From positions 62,001-126,000 of the forward strand of contig NZ_VCIX01000090.1 of the NCBI RefSeq assembly GCF_006345825.1: DNA of 64,000 nucleotides, read 5' to 3'. Shown one piece after another: positions 7,733 through 15,594 of the stretch; the first letter of the stretch is position 1; each line of letters starts with the position of its first letter. The notes beneath the pieces are model-generated. The model searched no databases. It saw only the letters and a list, made by a program, of their open reading frames with translations, and had not been told where the DNA came from. This stretch comes from Paenibacillus paridis. GTDB taxonomy: Bacteria; Bacillota; Bacilli; Paenibacillales; Paenibacillaceae. Position numbers and translations under genes: made by a program.

Positions 7733-10123
7733 GTGAATACATTGGAGAGAGTGCGGAAGCATTCGATAACTTATGATCGTCCGGCTCCGGCTTTTTTTGA
7801 AGGGGCCTTGCTTGGCAATGGAGGGCTTGGGGCGGTCGTGACCACACGTCCCGATGCTGTCGTTATTCATTTTGGGCATAACAATGTGTGGGATATTCGT
7901 ATAGCGGAAAACCATCAGGATCAAATCGGGACCTTCGAGCAGCTGTTTGCCAAGCTGAAGGAGGTGCCGGAGCACTATGCTTCGCTGAGCGACGAAGCCT
8001 GGTACCGTGAATACGTGGCCATGACGAGTGAAAATTATGATTTTCCTTATCCGCGGCCAATGCCCTGCGGCTCTCTGCTGCTAGGCTTTGACCGTCGCAA
8101 AGCTGAGGTGCTCGGCCACTCGCTTCAGATGGAGAATGGCCTGTGCGAGGTTTATTTTCAACTGGAGCAGGGGAGTGCCGTCGTTCAAATCTTTGTCGAC
8201 CAGCAAGCGGACCGGTTATGGATAACAATGAAGGAAAATGATTTGCAGGCACCGGTGGAGTCGCTCTTTAATCGAATCAAGCTGATTCCGGATCCGAACA
8301 CGCCGGAGGAGCTGCCCCTGCTTAAGTGCGAAGTCGATCCCCATGCAAAACGGCTATCCTTTCGGCAAACGCTTCCTTTCTCCTGCGAGGAGGAAGGAAT
8401 GAAAGCTGGTCACGCCAAGGACCGTGCTTTTCGCTTGACTGCAAGCGTGCCGGCTTCGTCCGTCTTTACGGAGAACGGAAGCTTGCTGTCGGCAAAGCTG
8501 GAGCTGCCTTCAGACTTTGTGATATGCGTTGAATTAAATGAAGGAAGCGATGCAGAGGTACCGAAGGAAATGCCCCTCTGCGAATATCTGGATAAGCCTG
8601 CTTTCGCTTCGGCCTTTAATGGCTCCTGTCAAAATTGGAGCGACTATTGGTCACGGTCAGGCGTTGCGCTGTCGGATGAATTTTTAGAACAAATCTGGTA
8701 TCGTAATTTATATTTCTTCCACTGCTCGGTGAAGGCGGAAGCGACCTGTCCCGGTATCTTTGCGAACTGGAGCTATGGCAAGATTGGCTCCGAATGGCAC
8801 GGCGATTACCATATGAACTATAATACGCAGCAGCCTTTTTGGGTAGCGTTCTCAAGCAATCACGTTGACAAGCATTTGGCTTATGTGAATATGGTGGATC
8901 ATGTTCTCCCGATCAGCCGGAAATGGGCGAAGGAATATTACGGGCTAAGAGGCGCTTACTACCCGCATTCCGCCTATCCGGTCGAGATGAATGTCATGCC
9001 CTATCCTGTGCCGCATTGGGGATGGGAAATTTGCGAAACGCCATGGACCGTTCAGAGCCTTTGGTGGCATTACTTGTATACGATGGACAAAACGTTCCTT
9101 GCGGATCGCGCTTTTACACCAATGAAGGAAGCAGTGTTGTTCATGGTGGATTACATGAAACGCCCGGAGGCCCATGGCGAGCAATGGGGGGATGACCGCT
9201 ATCATATTTTCCCGACAGTCGTGCCGGAGCTCTACGAGCTGACGCCTGGCTTCAAGAAAAACAGCGATTGCCTTGTCGATCTGACGCTGACGAAATTTTT
9301 GTTTCATGCATTCGGGAAAGCTTGCGAAGACCTTGGTTGTACGGGATCGGAAGCGGAGCTGCTTGCCGAGGTGAACGAGGTGCTAGCCAGATTCCCGGAC
9401 TATCCGACGGCTGAGTCGGGGCGAGGCAAAGTGTTTGTCTCCGTTCCAGGCGAAGATGCGGAGGTTATCTATAACGTGCCCAATGGCGTTACGACGGTGT
9501 TCCCGGGAGAAGAGCATGGGCTGCATTCATCCCCGGAGGAGTACGAGGTGGCTGTGAATTCCTATCTCAACCATCGAAATGAAGGAGGCAATGAGCTTGT
9601 TTTCTACCATTTGGCAGGAGCAAGGCTCGGAAAGCTGGATTTGGAGCGCTTCAAGCGACAGATTTCTTATTGCATGCTGCCAAACGGCACGTGTACAGAT
9701 AAGCTGCTGGAAGCGGGCGGGCGCTACTCGGACACAACCGCATTTGATTATATGGCCCCAATGGGCATCTGGTTCGAAAACTTCGCGCTGCCGGCGGTTA
9801 TTAACGAATGCCTGATGCAGAGCTATAACGGAGTTATCCGCCTCTTTCCGAATTGGTCATTGGAAGAGCGGTCGGAGTTCACGACGCTGCGGGCCGTCGG
9901 TAGTTTTCTGGTCAGCGCAGCAGCCTCAGCAGGAGAAGTTGAGTGGTTGGAAATCTCGAGCGAAGCGGGCGCGAAGCTGAGCTTGTACAACCCTTGGCCG
10001 GGCAAAGAGGTGAAATGCAGCGGAATTGGCGGAGAACGCTGCTTCTCCGGCGAGATGATCACGCTAGATACGGTGAAGGGCGAGGTGCTGCGTTTCGAGC
10101 TGTACGGATCACGCGCAGAGTGA
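7733..10123 (+). CDS. GH95-like (alpha/alpha)6-barrel glycoside hydrolase
   Basis: A 796-residue protein. I place the start at GTG 7733 because GGAGG (7721-7725) sits 7 bp upstream; a GTG 33 bp earlier would put the RBS inside the gene. The N-terminus ITYDRPAPAFFEGALLGNGGLGAVV parallels the GH95 opening (ALPIGNGRLGAMI). The middle (HGDYHMNYNTQQPFWVAFSS, then YPVPHWGWEICE) resembles the (alpha/alpha)6 barrel of GH95 and relatives, but the classical GH95 motifs are not intact. It is therefore a distant GH95-like enzyme of unknown specificity. It has no signal peptide and its own transcription unit, since a terminator precedes it. It probably helps degrade the same glycan. Confidence 0.75.
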   Translation: MNTLERVRKHSITYDRPAPAFFEGALLGNGGLGAVVTTRPDAVVIHFGHNNVWDIRIAENHQDQIGTFEQLFAKLKEVPEHYASLSDEAWYREYVAMTSENYDFPYPRPMPCGSLLLGFDRRKAEVLGHSLQMENGLCEVYFQLEQGSAVVQIFVDQQADRLWITMKENDLQAPVESLFNRIKLIPDPNTPEELPLLKCEVDPHAKRLSFRQTLPFSCEEEGMKAGHAKDRAFRLTASVPASSVFTENGSLLSAKLELPSDFVICVELNEGSDAEVPKEMPLCEYLDKPAFASAFNGSCQNWSDYWSRSGVALSDEFLEQIWYRNLYFFHCSVKAEATCPGIFANWSYGKIGSEWHGDYHMNYNTQQPFWVAFSSNHVDKHLAYVNMVDHVLPISRKWAKEYYGLRGAYYPHSAYPVEMNVMPYPVPHWGWEICETPWTVQSLWWHYLYTMDKTFLADRAFTPMKEAVLFMVDYMKRPEAHGEQWGDDRYHIFPTVVPELYELTPGFKKNSDCLVDLTLTKFLFHAFGKACEDLGCTGSEAELLAEVNEVLARFPDYPTAESGRGKVFVSVPGEDAEVIYNVPNGVTTVFPGEEHGLHSSPEEYEVAVNSYLNHRNEGGNELVFYHLAGARLGKLDLERFKRQISYCMLPNGTCTDKLLEAGGRYSDTTAFDYMAPMGIWFENFALPAVINECLMQSYNGVIRLFPNWSLEERSEFTTLRAVGSFLVSAAASAGEVEWLEISSEAGAKLSLYNPWPGKEVKCSGIGGERCFSGEMITLDTVKGEVLRFELYGSRAE

Positions 10124-10350
10124 TCGATCCTTAGGATAGCAGATAGCTTAGGTCCGTTCTTATGAAACGATTGCGGATACAGCGGCCAATGTACGATGAT
10201 TTGCGCTTCGTCGGCTTCGATTATGTTAACTGGCACTTTTTAGGTGCAGGTAGTTGTAGTACAGGATGGGCTTGTTAGAGCACTCAGCTCGGGCCGCTAC
10301 ACAAATGCGAAGCTGAATAGGCGGCTAATCGTTGCGATTACAGTTTCATC

Positions 10351-10440
10351 ACAACTACAAACGCAAGCACAAGCACAAACACAAACACAAACACAAACAC
10401 AAACACAAACACAAACACAAACACAAACACAAACACAAAC
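10351..10440 (+). repeat. ACAAAC hexanucleotide microsatellite
   Basis: Eleven perfect tandem copies of ACAAAC occupy 10375-10440. Before them lie four 6-bp units, one of them perfect (10357-10362) and the others degenerate, giving 15 units in 90 bp. If translated it gives only alternating Thr-Gln. Such arrays are prone to slippage, so copy number may vary between strains. Confidence 0.95.
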
Positions 10441-10532
10441 GAAATGACAGTCTTAATGCGAAAACTAACCTGTACTCTGACAAATTAGTGTCTATTGAAA
10501 GTAGATAATACGTCGCATAAACAATTACCGTA

Positions 10533-10583
10533 AAAGAACCTTCTACCTCGCCGAATGGTGTTGATGAAGGTTCTTTGCTTTTT
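10533..10583 (+). terminator. Terminator-like hairpin
   Basis: AAAGAACCTTC (10533-10543) is perfectly complementary to GAAGGTTCTTT (10566-10576), followed by GCTTTTT. The 22-nt loop is long. It may be the distal terminator of the GH95-like gene, which has no closer one. Confidence 0.65.
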
Positions 10584-10705
10584 AGGACATATTTTCTGTT
10601 GAATATATGATAGGCGGTGCTTTGGATTGCACTGCCCTTTACGATTCAAGTAGCAGGTTTCGAGAGTCCTGAGTTGATCTTCTCGTGTGTGAATTGAAAC
10701 GGAGA

Positions 10706-10891
10706 TTAGATGGAATTTCTCCTGTTAAAATAGCCTTATTTGATTGGAATAGAAAATAGAGGGAATTTGTCCCGTTAATCGAGCTGTTATTATTGAATTC
10801 CGCCTGATTCCTTGGCATTAGCAGGAGAAATTCCATGTAAATCCCAAAATAAGCGGAATTTCTGAAGATTAGAGGGATAAATTCCAGTTAA
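10706..10891 (+). repeat. 186-bp four-dyad intergenic element, copy A
   Basis: Four 23-bp dyads of the form TTA-N3-GGA-N5-TCC-N3-TAA start at 10706, 10756, 10818 and 10869 (spacings 50, 62, 51). The first two carry the core GGAATTT(C/G)TCC and the last two carry its reverse complement, so the whole element is a large inverted repeat. The same architecture recurs at 26169, 45516 and 59173. Confidence 0.9.
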
Positions 10892-10920
10892 ATTAACTGG
10901 AGAGTAGCGATAAGCAAAAG

Positions 10921-11168
10921 GAAAACCGTGCGAACTAGGTGGACGAAAGCGAATTAGGCTTGCTGAGTGAAACCGTGCGAACTAGGTGGATGAAGGTGAA
11001 TCAGGCTTATCAAGTGAATCTGAGCAGACTAGGTGGTCGAAGGCAAATTAGGCGTAACGAGCAAAATTGAGCAAACTGGCGGACGAAAGCGAATTAGGCG
11101 TACCGAGAGAAGCCGATCGTACTAGATGTGCGATGGAGAAAGGGCGAAGGAGAATTAAGCGTACGGTG
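10921..11168 (+). repeat. Degenerate ~47-bp tandem repeat, about five copies
   Basis: Units begin near 10921, 10969, 11016, 11063 and 11109 (lengths 48, 47, 47, 46, then a longer decayed copy). Each carries versions of GCGAACTAGGTGGACGAAAG followed by CGAATTAGGC. Units 1 and 2 are most alike and similarity falls with distance. The units abut without unique spacers, so this is not a CRISPR array. Confidence 0.9.
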
Positions 11169-11443
11169 CGTTCCAGTGGAAAGGTGGGGAACTTAAAGCA
11201 GCAGAGTGATTCTAGATTATTTTTGATAATGAAGCGACAAGATGGTTTCCGGTGTTCATACCCCAAAAAAATCAAAGGAATGCCCTAAGGAATCTAGGGT
11301 GAATAATTGAACTCAGCTCTATATAATGAATAGGCAATAGCTTATCTGCGCTGCAAACGTTGGACAGGCGTATTCACCTGAAATTCTGATTTCAGTTTCT
11401 TCAGCTGCTCGTCCAACCAAGTCATATAAAAAGCAGGGATATT

Positions 11444-13000
11444 ATGCAAAAAAAATTAGCTATACCTTTCAAGCCGCTGACCGGAAAGCTGTTATGGCTT
11501 TCTATTTTTGTGCTTGCAGGTATGGCAGTTCTTATATTTCCGGCATTGCATTTGTCAGAAGCGAAGTTATTTCCTGGGCTGGTTTATTCTATTATGTTGG
11601 TCTCTCTGCTGTTTGCCCTATATGGTGCGGGCGGGCGTTCATCCGCCATGGACACTACGGATATTTGGAGAAGGCTGGCTGGTTGGCTAGGGCTCGCTTT
11701 TCTCGTACATCTAGTCTTGTATGCCGCCGTTCTTGGTTATATTGGGTTCGCATATCGCAACATTTCGTTGGAAGGCTTGAAGGTTACTTTCATCTATACG
11801 TTATTATGCTGGTGTATTCCTTTCTTCTACTCCGCCATTTTGGGTTATGTCATTTATAGCTGGCTTCCGTGTTATTATGGCTATTGCTTGATCATAGCCG
11901 TCTGGTTCTTGACTACGCCTTACAATTCAATTCAGGGTCTCATTCCGAAAAAGGTTGCCGGATGGTTGGTGAATGGGGACCCCAATATCCGTGAAGTTTT
12001 TTCGTCGCAGCTGCTGGAGGGCATAGAGGTAAACAACGGCTATTACGCGCAGCGGATGTTTATGTTTCTTATTCTAATTTCTCTATATATAATGGCGAGC
12101 TATAGGCGCAGCTTGCAAATAAACGGTGCTGCAGCAGTTTTGCTAATTATAGCGATGACAATACCGCTGGTCTCTCCGTTTGTTCCTTACATAGAAGGAA
12201 AAGATGAACCGCAGCTTGCCGTTTTTCGCCTGCCAGACGGTACGGATGAGGTCCAGAGCGATTATACGATCTCCAAGTATGTCCTTCATATTCGTCATGG
12301 CAGAAGCAATCATGACCTTCGCTATACGGTGGATATGAATATTGTTTCGACGTCTAACCGAATCCAAATGGCGCTATTAAACGATTTTCAAATCCGTTCA
12401 GCTAGACTGGATCAGACTCCGCTAATCGCCGAGCAGCGGGATCAACTGGTAATGCTTGATTTGCCTGAGAAGCAGGGGGTCCTGCATATGGAAATCGAAA
12501 CCCGTTCTTATCATCCCGTAGGGCCAACGACTGCGCAATTGGTGGCAACATCGCCTTGGTATCCAATGAACCCGCTTGAGGCAGAGAATCCGTATGAAAA
12601 AGCGACCAAAGAGCAATATGATATCTATTGGAGTTCGCCTGCGCCTAATGAAATCCGCAGCAATTTGAAGCAGAAATCCAGTCTGCATTGGAGCGGAGAA
12701 GCGTATGGCCCAACTTTGTTAATGGGGCGGTTCAAGGAGAAAAGGAAAGTGGTCTATCCCCATTACAAAACGGTTGGGCAAGCGAGCGGCATCAAGCAAA
12801 GAATAGAGAGCTTTGTTTATGATCGGAATGCCAAATATCGAGCGTCGGTAAAGCTTCCGTCCAATCTTTATTATGTATCTGCCTTCCGAGGTGTGCAGGC
12901 GAACCCGGACGAAGCATATATTTCTGCTGAGGCTAATTCGTATGAGGATATTGATCGGATATTTTATCGAAAAATAGATCCTTCCAAACAAAAGCCATGA
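11444..13000 (+). CDS. Seven-TM membrane protein with extracytoplasmic beta-rich domain, unknown function
   Basis: A 518-residue protein I cannot assign to a named family. Hydrophobic segments lie at about residues 14-34, 41-60, 80-101, 111-135, 139-156, 205-221 and 228-247. The C-terminal ~270 residues are soluble and look beta-rich (LRYTVDMNIVSTSNRIQMAL, HMEIETRSYHPVGP, SPWYPMNP). Six or seven TMs followed by a beta-sandwich recalls the ABC-2 permease plus M1-peptidase-type N-domain architecture, but no ATPase gene is adjacent and no HExxH motif is present. The RBS before the ATG is weak. The gene is monocistronic and ends in a terminator shared with the convergent TerD gene. Confidence 0.7.
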   Translation: MQKKLAIPFKPLTGKLLWLSIFVLAGMAVLIFPALHLSEAKLFPGLVYSIMLVSLLFALYGAGGRSSAMDTTDIWRRLAGWLGLAFLVHLVLYAAVLGYIGFAYRNISLEGLKVTFIYTLLCWCIPFFYSAILGYVIYSWLPCYYGYCLIIAVWFLTTPYNSIQGLIPKKVAGWLVNGDPNIREVFSSQLLEGIEVNNGYYAQRMFMFLILISLYIMASYRRSLQINGAAAVLLIIAMTIPLVSPFVPYIEGKDEPQLAVFRLPDGTDEVQSDYTISKYVLHIRHGRSNHDLRYTVDMNIVSTSNRIQMALLNDFQIRSARLDQTPLIAEQRDQLVMLDLPEKQGVLHMEIETRSYHPVGPTTAQLVATSPWYPMNPLEAENPYEKATKEQYDIYWSSPAPNEIRSNLKQKSSLHWSGEAYGPTLLMGRFKEKRKVVYPHYKTVGQASGIKQRIESFVYDRNAKYRASVKLPSNLYYVSAFRGVQANPDEAYISAEANSYEDIDRIFYRKIDPSKQKP

Positions 13001-13037
13001 TTGAAGGTCAACAATGACCTTAATCATGGCTTTCTTT
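12991..13037. terminator. Bidirectional terminator between convergent genes
   Basis: A long dyad, AAAGCCATGATT plus AAGGTCA against TGACCTT plus AATCATGGCTTT, is followed by CTTTT on the plus strand and by TTTTGTTT on the minus strand. It overlaps the stop codon of the upstream gene. Confidence 0.85.
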
Positions 13038-13052
13038 TGGCTATGTTCCCGA

Positions 13053-14393
13053 TTAAGTACGGACGATCCCTTTGGCCCGCGCATCTTTCAGCCACTGCGG
13101 GTACTCGTCGAACAATCGATCATACAGATCCTCGTCGCTAACTCTGTCCAAATCATCCAGCGCGAAGAAATCGGCATTGTCGAGGACACGGCCTCTTAAA
13201 TCATCTAGCTTGCGCAATACTCCAAAATCGGCATTGCCAAGACCAACAAATTGCCAGAATATATTTTTGTCGGAGCTGTCGATGAGCAGCTTGGATATTT
13301 TTTTGGTCTCATAAATGCCGCCATCGCTAAAGAAGACAACGTAGGTCGGCATGCCGGAAGGCTCTTCCTTCGTATATTTCTTAATGATATCAGCGATAAC
13401 CAGAGGCTCGTTGTTTCCTGCGCCAAGCCCTCCAAATAAGCGGGGATTCGCATAGGTGTTTTGGACGTAATTCTCAAATTCGTTTTCGTTGACGCTCTTC
13501 ATGCGCTGGCACTTGGAAGCAAAAAACCACACGTCCATCATGCCGTCGTCATCCATGCTGGCAGCTACTGCGAGTACCCGCTCGAAGGCACGCTGTACGA
13601 CGCCTTTTTGATAGAGTCCATACATAGAGCCGGAAGCGTCAAAAATGACCGCGACCCGCGCTTTTTCTTGCTCAATATTTTTTTTGCGCAGCGAAATAGT
13701 CACCTTTTGCTTTAATAAATCAATTTTATTTAAATTCAGCTTGGCAGGGGGAGCGCCTGCGGCAGTGCTTGCAGCCTGGGAGCGCGAGGTATCCATAGCG
13801 GAGGAAGCATGCCGGCGTGCCTGTTCAGCCTGAACGGTTGGGGCTGCAGGTGCAGGGCTGCTGCTTTCTTCTTCTGCGACATTGACGCCATGAGCTTCCG
13901 CAAGAGGTTTTAAACCGCCATGGAAGCCTCGGCCAACCGCCCGAAGCTTGAAGCCGCTTGAATGGCGGTACAGCTCGGCCAGCACAAGCGAGGTTTCCGC
14001 ATTGCCTTCGGTTATTTCATAGATGATTTCGTTCATCGGGGTTGCAGCAGTGATCCGGCAACCCGCTACATCGGCGAACGTTCCCGGCCCATCAAGGGTA
14101 ATCGCAAAAACGCATTTTTGAATGGGGGATGATTGCAAGGCCGAAAGATTAATGATAAATTCGCTGTTCAGTTTATCCTTTGGAACAAATTGTACGATGC
14201 GTCCGGGATCTGCAGGTTGATTATAGAAAACAAAATAATCATCCGAGGATACTTTGCCGTCAGATCCTACCATAAAGCAGCTCACGTCAAGCTCTGCCGG
14301 CGAATGCTTGCACGAAACGGTAACTTTCACCGTAGCCGCCTCGCCGAGTGGGGCATTCGCGCCCGTAATTAAATTAATCGTAGATGAACTCAT
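13053..14393 (-). CDS. TerD-domain / von Willebrand A protein (TerF-like)
   Basis: A 446-residue two-domain cytosolic protein. Residues 1-175 are a TerD-type domain (ends GGLKPLAEAHGV, with acidic calcium-loop-like stretches). A low-complexity Ala/Ser/Pro linker spans 176-215. Residues 245-446 form a VWA domain with an intact MIDAS DASGS (252-256) and FFSDGGIYE. This matches the TerF/YceC-type architecture of tellurite and stress-response proteins. Typical ter loci carry several TerD paralogues plus TerC; none is here, so this is an orphan. RBS AAGGAGAG precedes the ATG, and an extended -10 lies about 80 bp upstream. Role in stress response is inferred from the family. Confidence 0.85.
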   Translation of the reverse strand: MSSSTINLITGANAPLGEAATVKVTVSCKHSPAELDVSCFMVGSDGKVSSDDYFVFYNQPADPGRIVQFVPKDKLNSEFIINLSALQSSPIQKCVFAITLDGPGTFADVAGCRITAATPMNEIIYEITEGNAETSLVLAELYRHSSGFKLRAVGRGFHGGLKPLAEAHGVNVAEEESSSPAPAAPTVQAEQARRHASSAMDTSRSQAASTAAGAPPAKLNLNKIDLLKQKVTISLRKKNIEQEKARVAVIFDASGSMYGLYQKGVVQRAFERVLAVAASMDDDGMMDVWFFASKCQRMKSVNENEFENYVQNTYANPRLFGGLGAGNNEPLVIADIIKKYTKEEPSGMPTYVVFFSDGGIYETKKISKLLIDSSDKNIFWQFVGLGNADFGVLRKLDDLRGRVLDNADFFALDDLDRVSDEDLYDRLFDEYPQWLKDARAKGIVRT

Positions 14394-14472
14394 ACATTCA
14401 CTCTCCTTGTCTCATCATGAGATTTGAAGGGATAACCTGTATATTATGGAAACCCTACAACGTAATGGTTGC

Positions 14473-14481
14473 ATTATATCA
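14473..14481 (-). promoter_or_regulatory. Extended -10 promoter for the TerD-VWA gene
   Basis: On the minus strand TGATATAAT gives a TGn extension and a perfect TATAAT. The -35 region is poor, as is common for extended -10 promoters. Confidence 0.5.
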
Positions 14482-14546
14482 TAGGAATACGTAGAGAACT
14501 ATTTTCATAGGGATTGGAAGCTTTAAGCTTGATAGGCAAATCTTTG

Positions 14547-14580
14547 AGCCGGATTATCCCATAGGGTAATCCGGCTTTTT
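14547..14580 (+). terminator. Plus-strand terminator with no gene upstream
   Basis: AGCCGGATTA plus CCC pairs with GGG plus TAATCCGGCT, followed by T5 on the plus strand only. The nearest plus-strand gene ended at 13000, behind its own terminator. It may insulate the cyanurate operon from read-through, or end an unseen short transcript. Confidence 0.75.
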
Positions 14581-14648
14581 GAAATATAGAAAAGTCTAGG
14601 AGGCTAGGAAGCGGCGACGGATGAAATTATACGCTATCTCCGTATTTG

Positions 14649-14665
14649 TGTTAAATAACATAACA
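14649..14665 (+). promoter_or_regulatory. GlnR/TnrA box I of the cyanurate operon
   Basis: TGTTAAATAACATAACA is a perfect match to the Bacillales nitrogen-regulator consensus TGTNA-N7-TNACA. It lies about 100 bp upstream of the predicted transcription start and 95 bp (close to nine helical turns) from box II. Confidence 0.7.
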
Positions 14666-14725
14666 TAAATCACTTATTACTGTGATTTTAACAAAATGAG
14701 TCCATGCTTTTTTGTAAATAACACA

Positions 14726-14754
14726 AAGACAGAGTGGTTTTTTTGTAATATAAT
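14726..14754 (+). promoter_or_regulatory. Sigma-A-type promoter of the cyanurate operon
   Basis: AAGACA (14726-14731), a 17-bp spacer and a perfect TATAAT (14749-14754). The start of transcription would be near 14761, giving a ~95-nt leader before biuH. Confidence 0.65.
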
Positions 14755-14760
14755 ATGACA
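14744..14760 (+). promoter_or_regulatory. GlnR/TnrA box II overlapping the -10
   Basis: TGTAATATAATATGACA is a second perfect TGTNA-N7-TNACA site. Its central seven bases contain the -10 hexamer, so a bound regulator would block RNA polymerase, which predicts repression in nitrogen excess. Confidence 0.7.
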
Positions 14761-14855
14761 CAAGAAGAGAAGATATTTAAAAGAGTTAGTAAATATAACA
14801 TCAATGAATCGGTTTACGATCGATCATGCCGAAGAGCTTGGAGGGGGAATGAAGG

Positions 14856-15539
14856 ATGCAAATTACAGCAACGCCTTACAGTTGGCCCTATGACGGAGCC
14901 ATTGATCCTATGAAAACCGCTTTAGTTATTATTGATATGCAAATTGATTTTTGCGGCAAAGGCGGATATGTAGAACAGATGGGCTATGACCTGTCGTTAA
15001 CGGCTAGGCCCATCCAACCGATTAAGGAGCTTTTGCATCGCGTGCGGCAAATTGACGGATTTCATGTCATTCACACGAGAGAGGGCCATAAGCCGGATCT
15101 GTCCGACCTGCCAGCAAATAAGCGATGGCGCAGCAAGCAGATTGGGGCAGAGATAGGCTCCGCGGGACCTGCCGGACGTATCTTGGTCAGGGGAGAGCCA
15201 GGCTGGCAAATCATTGAGGAGCTTGCCCCCATCGAAGGAGAAGCCATTATAGACAAACCGGGGAAGGGCAGTTTTTATGCAACGGATCTGGATTTGATCT
15301 TGAAAAACAAAGGCATTACCCACTTGATTTTGACGGGAATAACAACGGACGTGTGCGTGCATACAACGATGCGGGAAGCGAATGACAGAGGGTATGAATG
15401 CCTGATCCTTGAGGATTGCACGGGTGCAACCGACCCTGAAAACCATCATGCGGCGCTCAATATGGTCAAAATGCAAGGCGGCGTGTTCGGAAGCGTAAGT
15501 AGTTCGGCGGAAGTCATGAAAGCAATCGCCCATTATTAA
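14856..15539 (+). CDS. biuH: Biuret amidohydrolase (BiuH), isochorismatase-like cysteine hydrolase
   Basis: A 227-residue cytosolic enzyme that hydrolyses biuret to allophanate and ammonia. It matches the BiuH sequence from Rhizobium as I recall it almost segment by segment: YSWPYDGAIDP, DFCGKGGYVEQMGYDLSL, IHTREGHKPDLSDLPANKR, PGKGSFYATDL and LTGITTDVCVHTTMREANDRG. The Asp-Lys-Cys triad is D27, K134, C167. GGAGGGGG precedes the ATG. It is the first gene of an operon with a nitrogen-type promoter, an ABC importer, cyanuric acid hydrolase and allophanate hydrolase, which strongly supports biuret rather than another carbamoyl substrate. No atzE/atzG genes are present, so the pathway runs through free biuret. 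Confidence 0.9.
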   Translation: MQITATPYSWPYDGAIDPMKTALVIIDMQIDFCGKGGYVEQMGYDLSLTARPIQPIKELLHRVRQIDGFHVIHTREGHKPDLSDLPANKRWRSKQIGAEIGSAGPAGRILVRGEPGWQIIEELAPIEGEAIIDKPGKGSFYATDLDLILKNKGITHLILTGITTDVCVHTTMREANDRGYECLILEDCTGATDPENHHAALNMVKMQGGVFGSVSSSAEVMKAIAHY

Positions 15540-15594
15540 GCAAGCGAAAAATAGATATAGAAATAGACAAACCAACAACATCGGAGGAAACCAT

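Larger units (their letters stand above)
10124..11443 (+). other. Repeat-rich island of about 1.3 kb without a convincing gene
   Basis: This stretch holds, in order, a hexanucleotide microsatellite, a terminator-like hairpin, one copy of a 186-bp dispersed element, and a degenerate ~47-bp tandem array, each listed separately. A 27-codon minus-strand reading frame (11342-11425, start MTWLDEQLKKLK) lies just before the next gene but has no visible RBS. Longer open frames here run through the repeats and look non-coding. Confidence 0.7.

Noticed and set aside
10244..10447. Open frame ending in a long Thr-Gln repeat
   Set aside because: The coding appearance comes from the ACAAAC microsatellite. 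There is no RBS and the first half is not protein-like.
10921..11168. Possible CRISPR array
   Set aside because: Repeats are head-to-tail without unique spacers, units are degenerate, and no cas gene is present.
11067..11288. 73-codon plus-strand frame rich in Arg, Glu and Gly
   Set aside because: It runs through the ~47-bp tandem array and has no RBS; such frames are typical artefacts of this repeat.
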